Below the pieces are notes generated by a model, which made no database searches, was not told the origin of the DNA, and saw only the letters and a list, made by a program, of their open reading frames with translations. DNA of 64,000 nucleotides, from NCBI GenBank assembly GCA_022843905.1, contig JALHMT010000026.1, positions 1 to 64,000 on the forward strand, in the 5' to 3' direction. This stretch comes from Rubrivivax sp. (GTDB lineage Bacteria > Pseudomonadota > Gammaproteobacteria > Burkholderiales > Burkholderiaceae_C). A program made the position numbers and the translations under genes. Below, piece by piece: positions 44,242-51,743 of the stretch. The stretch's first letter is position 1; each line of letters starts with the position of its first letter.

Positions 44242-45453
44242 ATGTACGACACCCCGCTCACCGGCCTGATCCTGAGCGGTGGCGGGGCGCGCGCTGCCTA
44301 CCAGGTGGGTGTGCTGCAGGCCATCGCGCAGTTGCGGCGCTCGCATGCCAGCGACACCGCCTTGCGGCGCAACCCTTTCGGGGTGATCTGCGGAACCTCG
44401 GCCGGGGCGGTGAATGCCGCGGCACTGGCCTGCAACGCCGACCACTTCGATGCCGCGGTCGACGCCGTGGCCGAGGTCTGGCACAACTTCTCGGCCGACC
44501 AGGTCTACCGTGCCGACTCGCTGGGCGTGATCCGCAGCGGCGCGCAGTGGCTGACCATGCTGTCGATCGGCTGGGTCATCGCACGCTGGCGCCGGGCGCG
44601 GCCGCGGTCCTTGCTGGACAACTCGCCGCTGGCCGAACTGCTCGAACGCCTGGTGCCGCTGGAGCGCCTGCCGCGCCTGCTGACCAAGCGCCACCTGCAG
44701 GCGCTGGCGGTCACGGCTTCGGGCTACAACTCGGGCGAGCACCTCACCTTCTTCCAGGCCGCCGGTCCGGTCGACCCCTGGGTGCGGACACAGCGCGTGG
44801 CCGTGCAGGCGCCGCTGACGCACCGTCACCTGCTGGCCTCGTCTGCCATTCCCTTCGTCTTCCCGGCGATGGAGCTTGAGCTCGAAGGCCGCACCGGCTG
44901 GTACGGCGACGGCTCGATGCGCCAGACCGCGCCCATCTCGCCGGCCATCCACCTGGGCGCCCAGCGCGTGCTGATCATCGGCGCCGGCCGCTTGCAGGAG
45001 CCGCCCGGGCGCCACGTGCAGAACACCGGCTACCCCAGCCTGGCGCAGATCGCCGGACACGCGTTGTCCAGCATCTTTCTCGACTCGCTGGCCACCGATG
45101 TCGAGCGCCTGCAGCGCATCAACCGGACGCTGGCGCTGCTGCCCGAAGAGGTCCGCATGGGCACGTCGCTGAGGCCGGTGGATGCGCTGGTCATCGCGCC
45201 CAGCCAGCGGCTGGACGACATCGCCGCACGGCATCAGGGCGCCTTGCCGGCGCCGGTGCGTGCGTTGCTGCGCGGCGCTGGCGTCAGCGGCCAGGGGGCC
45301 GACGCGCGCGGCGCGGCGCTGGCCAGCTATCTGCTGTTCGAAGCTCCGTACACCCAGGAGCTGATGGCCCTGGGACGCGCCGACACGCTGGCGCGGCGCG
45401 ACGAGGTGCTGGCCTTCTTCCGCTGGCGCGGGCGCAGCGCGGCGCCGGCCTGA
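44242..45453 (+). CDS. Patatin-like phospholipase
   Basis: A 403-aa serine hydrolase. Oxyanion glycines SGGGARAAY (12-20), nucleophile Ser53 in GTSAGAVN and the dyad Asp223 in YGDGSMRQ are complete. Alpha/beta patatin fold residues run from about 5 to 250, then a helical C-terminus. No signal peptide, so it is a cytoplasmic or membrane-associated acyl hydrolase. Substrate not known. Convergent with the HhH gene. Confidence 0.9.
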   Translation: MYDTPLTGLILSGGGARAAYQVGVLQAIAQLRRSHASDTALRRNPFGVICGTSAGAVNAAALACNADHFDAAVDAVAEVWHNFSADQVYRADSLGVIRSGAQWLTMLSIGWVIARWRRARPRSLLDNSPLAELLERLVPLERLPRLLTKRHLQALAVTASGYNSGEHLTFFQAAGPVDPWVRTQRVAVQAPLTHRHLLASSAIPFVFPAMELELEGRTGWYGDGSMRQTAPISPAIHLGAQRVLIIGAGRLQEPPGRHVQNTGYPSLAQIAGHALSSIFLDSLATDVERLQRINRTLALLPEEVRMGTSLRPVDALVIAPSQRLDDIAARHQGALPAPVRALLRGAGVSGQGADARGAALASYLLFEAPYTQELMALGRADTLARRDEVLAFFRWRGRSAAPA

Positions 45454-45473
45454 GACCGGCACCGCCCGCTGCC

Positions 45474-45836
45474 TCACTGTGCAGGTGCCTTGGCCGGCTT
45501 CGGCTCCTTGTCGGCCTTGGTGCTGCGCGGGGCACGCTCCGGCTTGGCCGCCGCTGCCGCCGGCGCGGTGCCGACATAGGCCGCGCCGGCCACGGTCAGG
45601 CCGGCCTGCGAGAAGCGTGCGGCGTTGCCGGGACCGATGCCCGAGACGCGTTCGACCATGTCGCTCCAGTCCTTGAAGCTGGCGGCCTTGCGGGCCTCGA
45701 CGATCTTGGTCGACAGACCGGGGCCGATGCCCTTGACGGTTTCCAGCTCGGCCTGGCTGGCCTGGTTGACGTCGACCGCGGCGGCGGCATGCAGGGCGAA
45801 GGCGGCGAGCACGATGGCGATGAAGTGACGGATCAT
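45474..45836 (-). CDS. ComEA-like helix-hairpin-helix protein
   Basis: A 120-aa secreted protein: signal peptide (residues 1-20, FALHAAAA) followed by a double HhH domain (VDVNQASQAELETVKGIGPG, VERVSGIGPGNAARF) and an Ala/Lys/Pro-rich tail. Such ComEA-type proteins bind DNA in the periplasm during uptake; many Burkholderiales have a short copy outside com operons. A role in DNA uptake is inferred from the family. Confidence 0.85.
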   Translation of the reverse strand: MIRHFIAIVLAAFALHAAAAVDVNQASQAELETVKGIGPGLSTKIVEARKAASFKDWSDMVERVSGIGPGNAARFSQAGLTVAGAAYVGTAPAAAAAKPERAPRSTKADKEPKPAKAPAQ

Positions 45837-46135
45837 GATGAACTCCAGAGGTTGAGGTTGAGAACCGTCCGCTGCGCCGGCTGTCTGTCGTGGCCTTTGC
45901 ATCGGACTGGACGCATTCTGGAAATCCGCGCCGCGAAAAGCATTCCCGCAGGAGGGTCCCGCAGGCCGGGGGCCCCTGCCCGGGGGTGTGCGGGCAAGCC
46001 GGGCCGACCCCTTGTCCGCCTGGGTCAGCCGCAGCGCCTGCGCCGGTCCGAACTGCCCACCGTGCAGCACCACGCACCCTGAAGGGGGAGGCGCAGATAA
46101 TCGGCAGCGTTCCTGCCAGCCCTTGCCCTCCCGCC

Positions 46136-46801
46136 ATGAGTCCCGTCCCCCTGCATGCCGCCGACGTCATCGCCACCCACGACGGGCTGCTGGTCATGCC
46201 GGGCTGGCCGCAGGCCGAGCCCGACGCGGCGGCCGTGCCCGCATCGCAGCAGGTGGACTTGTGGCAGTGGGTGCGGACCAACCACCGCTTCAACTGCCTG
46301 CTGTGGGCCGAGGAAGACCTGGCCCGGCGCACCACGGTGCCCGACGCCGAGATCGCTGCCAACAAGCGCGCCATCGACCGCTGCAACCAGGCCCGCAACG
46401 ACGCCACGGAGCGGGTCGACGAACTGCTGCTGGTGCAGCTCGGCCTGGTCGACGAGGCATCGGCGCGCAGCGATGCTCCGACCTCGACCGTGCCCGCCGG
46501 GGCGCGGCTGAACAGCGAGACCGCCGGCAGCATGATCGACCGCCTCTCCATCATGGCGCTGAAGGTGCACGCCATGCGTTCGCAGACCGTGCGCGACGAC
46601 GTCGACGAGGCCCACCGCGCCGCCAGCCGCGTCAAGCTGGCCCGGCTGCAGGAGCAGCGGCAGGACCTCGGCGGCTGCCTCGATGCGCTGCTGGCCGACG
46701 CGCTGGCCGGCCGCGCCTGGTTCAAGGTCTACCGCCAGTTCAAGATGTACAACGATGCGCGCTTCAACCCGGCCCTGGTGAAGGAAGCCCATGGCCGTTG
46801 A
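46136..46801 (+). CDS. DUF4254 protein next to heptosyltransferase
   Basis: A 221-aa mostly helical protein matching DUF4254 (LWQWVRTNHRFNCLLWAEEDLARR, NSETAGSMIDRLSIMALKVHAM, WFKVYRQFKMYND). The domain is known mainly from its conserved position beside LPS glycosyltransferase genes. The start at 46136 is the first codon giving the family N-terminus. waaC follows 21 bases later. Probably involved in LPS core synthesis; function not established. Confidence 0.82.
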   Translation: MSPVPLHAADVIATHDGLLVMPGWPQAEPDAAAVPASQQVDLWQWVRTNHRFNCLLWAEEDLARRTTVPDAEIAANKRAIDRCNQARNDATERVDELLLVQLGLVDEASARSDAPTSTVPAGARLNSETAGSMIDRLSIMALKVHAMRSQTVRDDVDEAHRAASRVKLARLQEQRQDLGGCLDALLADALAGRAWFKVYRQFKMYNDARFNPALVKEAHGR

Positions 46802-46822
46802 ACGTTTCGGACCTGCCGCCGC

Positions 46823-47776
46823 ATGCGCCTGCTGATCGTCAAGACCTCGTCGATGGGTGACGTCGTGCACACGCTGCCGGCGGTGAGCGACATCCTGACC
46901 CATCGTCCTGGCGTCGCGGTCGACTGGCTGGTCGAGGCACCCTTCGCTGCCATTCCGCAGATGCACGACGGCGTCAGCGTGGTGCTGCCCATGGCCTGGC
47001 GCAAATGGCGCCGCCGCCTGTTCGATGGTGCGACCTGGCAGGCCATGAAGGACTTCCGCGCCGACCTGCGCCTGGAGCGCTACGACCTCGTGCTGGACCT
47101 GCAGGGGCTGCTGAAGAGCGTGCTCTGGGGCGTGCAGGCGCGCGGCCCGCTGGTGGGTTACGACAGCGCCAGCGTGCGCGAGCGCGCTGCGGCGCTGTTC
47201 TATCACCGCAGCTTCGCCGTGCCGCGGCAGATGCACGCGGTCGACCGCAGCCGGCAGCTTGCTGCCATGCACCTGGGTTACCCGCTGCCGCGCACGCGGC
47301 CGGACTTCGGCCTGCGCACGCAGGGCCTGGCCTGGCCGGCGCCTTCGCGCTACGCGGTGTTGATCCCCAACGCCAGCCGCCCCGAGAAGCTCTGGCCCGA
47401 GGCGCGCTGGGTGGCGGTCGGCCGCCGCTTCAGGGACAGCGGGTTCACACCCGTGGTGCTGTGGGGCAGCGAGATCGAACAGACCATCGCCGAACGCATC
47501 GCCGCCGATTGCGGTGGCACCGTGCCGCCCTTCCTGAAGGTGGGCGACATGGCCGCGGTGCTGGAAGGCGCCTTCGCGGTCGTCGGGCTGGACACCGGCT
47601 TCAGCCACCTGGCCGCGGCGCTGGGCCGGCCGACCATCGGCATCTATTGCGATCACGAACCCGGGCTGGCCGGCATCGTCGGGTCGGGTCCGGTGCACAG
47701 CGTGGGCGGCAAGGGCCAGGTGCCCCGGCTGAACGAGGTGATGGCGCTGGTCGAGCAGCAGCTCGCCCGGCGCTGA
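46823..47776 (+). CDS. waaC: Lipopolysaccharide heptosyltransferase I
   Basis: GT9 glycosyltransferase of 317 aa adding the first heptose to Kdo2-lipid A at the cytoplasmic face. The N-terminus MRLLIVKTSSMGDVVHTLPA and the nucleotide-sugar site VVGLDTGFSHLAAALGRPTIG are diagnostic. In an apparent operon with DUF4254; convergent with lapB, which controls LPS synthesis. Confidence 0.93.
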   Translation: MRLLIVKTSSMGDVVHTLPAVSDILTHRPGVAVDWLVEAPFAAIPQMHDGVSVVLPMAWRKWRRRLFDGATWQAMKDFRADLRLERYDLVLDLQGLLKSVLWGVQARGPLVGYDSASVRERAAALFYHRSFAVPRQMHAVDRSRQLAAMHLGYPLPRTRPDFGLRTQGLAWPAPSRYAVLIPNASRPEKLWPEARWVAVGRRFRDSGFTPVVLWGSEIEQTIAERIAADCGGTVPPFLKVGDMAAVLEGAFAVVGLDTGFSHLAAALGRPTIGIYCDHEPGLAGIVGSGPVHSVGGKGQVPRLNEVMALVEQQLARR

Positions 47777-47793
47777 GCCGCAAGGGGCCGCCT

Positions 47794-47812
47794 CCCGCGC
47801 GTGGTGCGCGGG
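47794..47812. terminator. Hairpin between convergent waaC and lapB
   Basis: CCCGCGC-GTGGT-GCGCGGG, 7-bp GC stem in the 43-base convergent gap; no U-run on either side, so terminator function is only likely. Confidence 0.4.
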
Positions 47813-47819
47813 GCCCGAC

Positions 47820-48971
47820 CTATTGCTCCTCGATGCGCTGGGCCGGGTAGCTGTCCCAGGTCAGGCAGCCCGGGCATTGCCAGAAGTACTGCTGCGCCTC
47901 GAAGCCGCAGGCCGCGCAACGGTAGCGCTGGTCGGGTCGGGCGGCCTGGGCCACACTGGCCTGCAAGGCCTCCTGGGTCGAGGCCGGCCAGGTGGACGAC
48001 GGGCGCGCCAGCAGCGCGGCCGCCGCCGAAAGATTGGGCCGTTCCCGCAAGTGGCGCGACAAGCGCTGCACCGCGGCGGCCTCGTCCTCGGGATCGAGCA
48101 GCGCCAGCGCGCGCACCAGGTCCATCGCCGGTGTGCGTTCATACTGCTGCAGCAGCACCTCGCGGGCGTGGCCTGCCAGGCCGCCCGCCAGGGCGCAGCG
48201 CGCGTAGTCTTCGGCCAGCAGCACGAAGGCCGCCGGCTGCACCTCGCGCAGACGCTCCCATTGCGCCAGGGCTTCGGCCCGCCGTCCGGCACGCTCCAGG
48301 CGCTGGCCCGCCAGCACGACCGGGCGAGGTGACTCCGGAGCGGCCGCCAGCGCCTGCCCGATCAGGCGATCGCCGTCGGCCGTGCGGCCCGCCGTGTCGG
48401 CCTCGAGCGCCAGTTCGCAGCCGTAGTGGGCGATGCGCGAGGCATAGCCGCCGCCGTGCGCCTTCTCCAGCCGCTGGGCCACGGTCAGGGCGTTGGTCCA
48501 GTCGCGCGAACGTTCGTACAGCGACAGCAGGGCGCGCTGCGCTTCGTCGTCGAAGGGCGTGCCCTGCAGCGCTGCCCAGGCCGCTTCTGCGCGGTCGAAC
48601 AGGCCCGCCTTCATGTAGTCCAGCGCCAGCGCGCGCTGCGCGCGGTCGCGCTCCTCGGTCTTCAGGTCGCTGCGGCCCAGCAGATGCTGGTGCACACGCA
48701 CGGCGCGCTCGAACTCGCCGCGGCGGCGGAACAGGTTGCCCAGGGCGAAGTGCAGTTCGGTGGTGTCGGGGTCGCTCTGCACGGCCTCGATGAAGGCGTC
48801 GATGGCCTTGTCCTGCTGCTCGTTGAGCAGCAGGTTCAGACCCTTGAAGTAGGCGCGCGGGGCGTCGCGGCTGTCGCGCCGCCATTGACGCAGGTCAAAG
48901 CGCGAGGCCAGCCAGCCCAGCCCGAAGGCCACGGGCAGACCGATCAGCAGCCACTGGAAGTCGAAGTCCAT
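47820..48971 (-). CDS. lapB: Lipopolysaccharide assembly protein B (LapB/YciM)
   Basis: A 383-aa protein with one N-terminal membrane anchor (FQWLLIGLPVAFGLGWLASRF), about eight TPR repeats and a C-terminal rubredoxin-like metal site (CAACGF and CPGCLTW). In E. coli it targets LpxC for FtsH degradation and so sets LPS levels. lapA is 7 bases upstream; waaC lies convergent downstream. Confidence 0.93.
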   Translation of the reverse strand: MDFDFQWLLIGLPVAFGLGWLASRFDLRQWRRDSRDAPRAYFKGLNLLLNEQQDKAIDAFIEAVQSDPDTTELHFALGNLFRRRGEFERAVRVHQHLLGRSDLKTEERDRAQRALALDYMKAGLFDRAEAAWAALQGTPFDDEAQRALLSLYERSRDWTNALTVAQRLEKAHGGGYASRIAHYGCELALEADTAGRTADGDRLIGQALAAAPESPRPVVLAGQRLERAGRRAEALAQWERLREVQPAAFVLLAEDYARCALAGGLAGHAREVLLQQYERTPAMDLVRALALLDPEDEAAAVQRLSRHLRERPNLSAAAALLARPSSTWPASTQEALQASVAQAARPDQRYRCAACGFEAQQYFWQCPGCLTWDSYPAQRIEEQ

Positions 48972-48978
48972 GCGGCGC

Positions 48979-49290
48979 TCAGAGCAGTTCGCGGGGCGGC
49001 TGGGCAGCGGCGTAGTCGGCGGGTGGAGGCACCGGAGGACGGGCGCCGACGGCTTCGGCCTGCGGTGCCGCGCGCCTGGCGGCGCGCCAATGGCGCCACC
49101 AGCCCGGCACCATGGCCAGCACCCCGATCACGCAGCCCGCTGCGAACGCCGCCAGCACCACGATGACCATGGGTGCGTGCCACTGCACGCCGAAGAACCA
49201 GTTCACGATGGCCGTCTGCTGGTTGTTCAGCGCGAAGGCGAACAGCGTGAAGAAGATGAAGGCCCGGAGCAGCCAGACGAAGACGCGCAT
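48979..49290 (-). CDS. lapA: Lipopolysaccharide assembly protein A (LapA, DUF1049)
   Basis: A 103-aa inner-membrane protein with two membrane helices (residues 5-22 and 40-62), the second containing APMVIVVLAAFAAGCVIG, typical of LapA. Conserved order rpsA-ihfB-lapA-lapB supports the assignment. It works with LapB in control of LPS. Confidence 0.9.
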   Translation of the reverse strand: MRVFVWLLRAFIFFTLFAFALNNQQTAIVNWFFGVQWHAPMVIVVLAAFAAGCVIGVLAMVPGWWRHWRAARRAAPQAEAVGARPPVPPPADYAAAQPPRELL

Positions 49291-49379
49291 GCGACCACGA
49301 TTCTAGAGCGCGGCTGATCGTGCGGCTGATCTCGCGGCCGGCTGCGCGCTGTGATCGCGCTGCCGGGCAGCGGGGCGGT

Positions 49380-49685
49380 TCAGGCTTCGCCGGTGTTCCG
49401 TCGGCCGCGTTCGTCGACGGCTTCGCGCAGCGCCTTGCCCGGCTTGAAATGAGGCACCAGCTTCTCGGGGATCAGCACCTGCTCGCCGCTGCGCGGATTG
49501 CGGCCCATGCGGGGCGGACGGCGGGTGATGGAAAAGCTGCCGAAGCCGCGAATCTCGATGCGATGGCCCCGGGCCAGGGCATCCGACATGGCGTCGAGGA
49601 TGGTCTTCACTGCGAACTCGGTGTCGCGCTGCGTGAGCTGTGCAAAGCGGTCAGCCAGACGGGTGACGAGGTCGGAGCGGGTCAT
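49380..49685 (-). CDS. ihfB: Integration host factor subunit beta
   Basis: A 101-aa DNA-bending protein of the HU/IHF family. TRSDLVTRLADRFAQL at the start and the beta-arm IEIRGFGSFSITRRPPRMGRNPRSGE with the intercalating Pro are diagnostic for the beta subunit. It follows rpsA, as in most beta- and gammaproteobacteria, but a terminator and duplicated element lie between the two genes here. Confidence 0.94.
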   Translation of the reverse strand: MTRSDLVTRLADRFAQLTQRDTEFAVKTILDAMSDALARGHRIEIRGFGSFSITRRPPRMGRNPRSGEQVLIPEKLVPHFKPGKALREAVDERGRRNTGEA

Positions 49686-49711
49686 GCGGCACTCTTGTTC
49701 TTGGGGAGAAG

Positions 49712-49741
49712 AAAAGCCCGCGCACCGTGAGGGGCGCGGGC
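49712..49741 (-). terminator. Rho-independent terminator between rpsA and ihfB
   Basis: On the minus strand GCCCGCGC (49734-49741) pairs with GCGCGGGC (49716-49723), followed by TTTT. It ends 27 bases before ihfB, which must then have read-through or its own promoter. Confidence 0.75.
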
Positions 49742-49762
49742 CGCTGGGGCCCGTGAAACCGG

Positions 49763-49891
49763 GCTCGGGCCTTCGCCAGCCGCGCAAGGCCTTCCGGCCT
49801 TGCACGTGCGGGCTCAGCCCTTGCGCGTGAAATCGCGCTCGGGCCTTCGCCAGCCGCGCAAGGCCTTCCGGCCTTGCACGTGCGGGCTCAG
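49763..49891. repeat. Direct duplication of a 55-bp hairpin element across the rpsA 3' end
   Basis: Two identical 55-bp copies (49763-49817 and 49837-49891) spaced 74 bases apart. Each holds a perfect hairpin GCAAGGCC-TTCC-GGCCTTGC (49784-49803 and 49858-49877). The right-hand copy includes the rpsA stop codon, and the left-hand copy lies in the intergenic gap, so the end of rpsA seems to have been copied once downstream. Confidence 0.85.
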
Positions 49892-51606
49892 TCCTTCTGC
49901 GTGTCGAGCTTGGCGCGGAGCAGGGCGCCCAGGCTGGTGGTCCCGGCGTTTTCGCGCTCGTTGCTCTGCGACAGGCGCTGCATGGCTTCCTGCTGGTCGG
50001 CATTGTCCTTGGCCTTGATGGACAACTGGATCGAACGCATCTTGCGGTCGACGTTGATGACCATCACGGAGACGTCGTCGCCTTCCTTGAGCAGGTTGCG
50101 TGCGTCTTCCACGCGGTCGCGAGAGATCTCGCTGGCGCGCAGGTAGCCGGTGACGTCCTCGTTCAGCTGGATCTCGGCGCCGCGCGGGTCGACGCTCTTG
50201 ACCTTGCCGGCGACGATGGCACCACGGTCGTTCAGTGTGGTGAAGCTGGTGAACGGGTCGACGTCCAGCTGCTTGATGCCCAGGCTGATGCGCTCGCGCT
50301 CCACGTCGATGGCCAGCACCACGGCCTCGACGTCCTGGCCCTTCTTGTAGTTGCGCACCGCGGTCTCGCCCGGCTCGTGCCAGGACAGGTCCGACAGGTG
50401 CACCAGGCCGTCGATGCCCGAGGCCAGGCCGACGAACACGCCGAAGTCGGTGATCGACTTGACGGGGCCCTTGACCTTGTCGCCGCGCTTGACGTTGGCG
50501 GCGAACTCTTCCCAGGGGTTGGCCTTGCACTGCTTCATGCCCAGGCTGATGCGGCGCTTGTCCTCGTCGATCTCGAGCACCATGACCTCGACCTCGTCGC
50601 CGAGTGCAACGACCTTGGCCGGGGCCACGTTCTTGTTGGTCCAGTCCATCTCGGAGACGTGCACCAGGCCTTCGATGCCGGGTTCGATCTCGACGAATGC
50701 ACCGTAGTCGGCGATGTTCGTGACCTTGCCGAACAGGCGCGTGCCGGTCGGGTAGCGACGGGCCACGCCGTGCCAGGGGTCGTCACCCAGCTGCTTGATG
50801 CCCAGGCTGACGCGGTTCTTCTCGGCGTCGAACTTCAGGACCTTGGCCTGCAGTTCCTGGCCGACGGTGACCACTTCGCTGGGGTGGCGCACACGGCGCC
50901 AGGCCATGTCGGTGATGTGCAGCAGGCCGTCGATGCCGCCGAGGTCGACGAAGGCACCGTATTCGGTGATGTTCTTGACCACGCCGTTGACGATGGCGCC
51001 TTCGGACAGCGTCTCGAGCAGCTTGGCGCGTTCTTCGCCCATCGAAGCCTCGACGACGGCGCGGCGCGACAACACGACGTTGTTGCGCTTGCGGTCGAGC
51101 TTGATGACCTTGAACTCCATGGTCTTGCCCTCGAACGGGCTCATGTCCTTGACCGGGCGCGTGTCGAGCAGCGAACCGGGCAGGAAGGCGCGGATGCCGT
51201 TGACCAGCACCGTCAGGCCACCCTTGACCTTGCCGCTGACCGTGCCGGTGACGAACTCGCCGGACTCCAGGGCGTTCTCGAGCGACATCCACGAGGCCAG
51301 GCGCTTGGCCTTGTCGCGGCTGAGGATGGTGTCGCCGTAGCCGTTCTCGACGGCGTCGATGGCCACCGAGACGAAATCGCCGACCTGGACTTCGACTTCG
51401 CCCTGGTCGTTCTTGAATTCTTCGATGGGCACGTAGGACTCGCTCTTGAGGCCTGCGTTGACCACGACGTGGTTGAAGTCGATGCGCACGACCTCGGCGG
51501 AAATGACTTCGCCGACGCGCATGTCGTTGCTCTTCAGGGATTCTTCGAAGAGGGCGGCAAAGCTGCCGTCGCCACCGCTGGAGGTGACGGTTGTGGTTTG
51601 AGACAT
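49888..51606 (-). CDS. rpsA: 30S ribosomal protein S1
   Basis: A 572-aa protein of six S1/OB-fold repeats (for example ISAEVVRIDFNHVVVN, GAFVDLGGIDGLLHITDMAW, GAFVEIEPGIEGLVHVSEMDW, GVFVGLASGIDGLVHLSDLSW). It binds mRNA on the 30S subunit. The open frame reaches upstream of MSQTTTVTSSGG, but 51606 is the family start. The gene sits in its usual place downstream of the cmk function. Confidence 0.97.
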   Translation of the reverse strand: MSQTTTVTSSGGDGSFAALFEESLKSNDMRVGEVISAEVVRIDFNHVVVNAGLKSESYVPIEEFKNDQGEVEVQVGDFVSVAIDAVENGYGDTILSRDKAKRLASWMSLENALESGEFVTGTVSGKVKGGLTVLVNGIRAFLPGSLLDTRPVKDMSPFEGKTMEFKVIKLDRKRNNVVLSRRAVVEASMGEERAKLLETLSEGAIVNGVVKNITEYGAFVDLGGIDGLLHITDMAWRRVRHPSEVVTVGQELQAKVLKFDAEKNRVSLGIKQLGDDPWHGVARRYPTGTRLFGKVTNIADYGAFVEIEPGIEGLVHVSEMDWTNKNVAPAKVVALGDEVEVMVLEIDEDKRRISLGMKQCKANPWEEFAANVKRGDKVKGPVKSITDFGVFVGLASGIDGLVHLSDLSWHEPGETAVRNYKKGQDVEAVVLAIDVERERISLGIKQLDVDPFTSFTTLNDRGAIVAGKVKSVDPRGAEIQLNEDVTGYLRASEISRDRVEDARNLLKEGDDVSVMVINVDRKMRSIQLSIKAKDNADQQEAMQRLSQSNERENAGTTSLGALLRAKLDTQKD

Positions 51607-51743
51607 GTGGTTCCTGTGCCCGGAGGAGTTGAAGGCAGAGCCGGGCAGTGCTTGCAACGGGTGTTGCGGTTGGGTTGGACAACCGCTGATCTCGCCGGGC
51701 CGGGCGGCCAGGGGACGTGATGCGACGAGCGCAGCGGGCGGGT

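Noticed and set aside
49685..49891. Possible CRISPR-like repeats at the rpsA 3' end
   Set aside because: Only two copies, not a regular array, no cas genes; better explained as a local duplication of a hairpin element.
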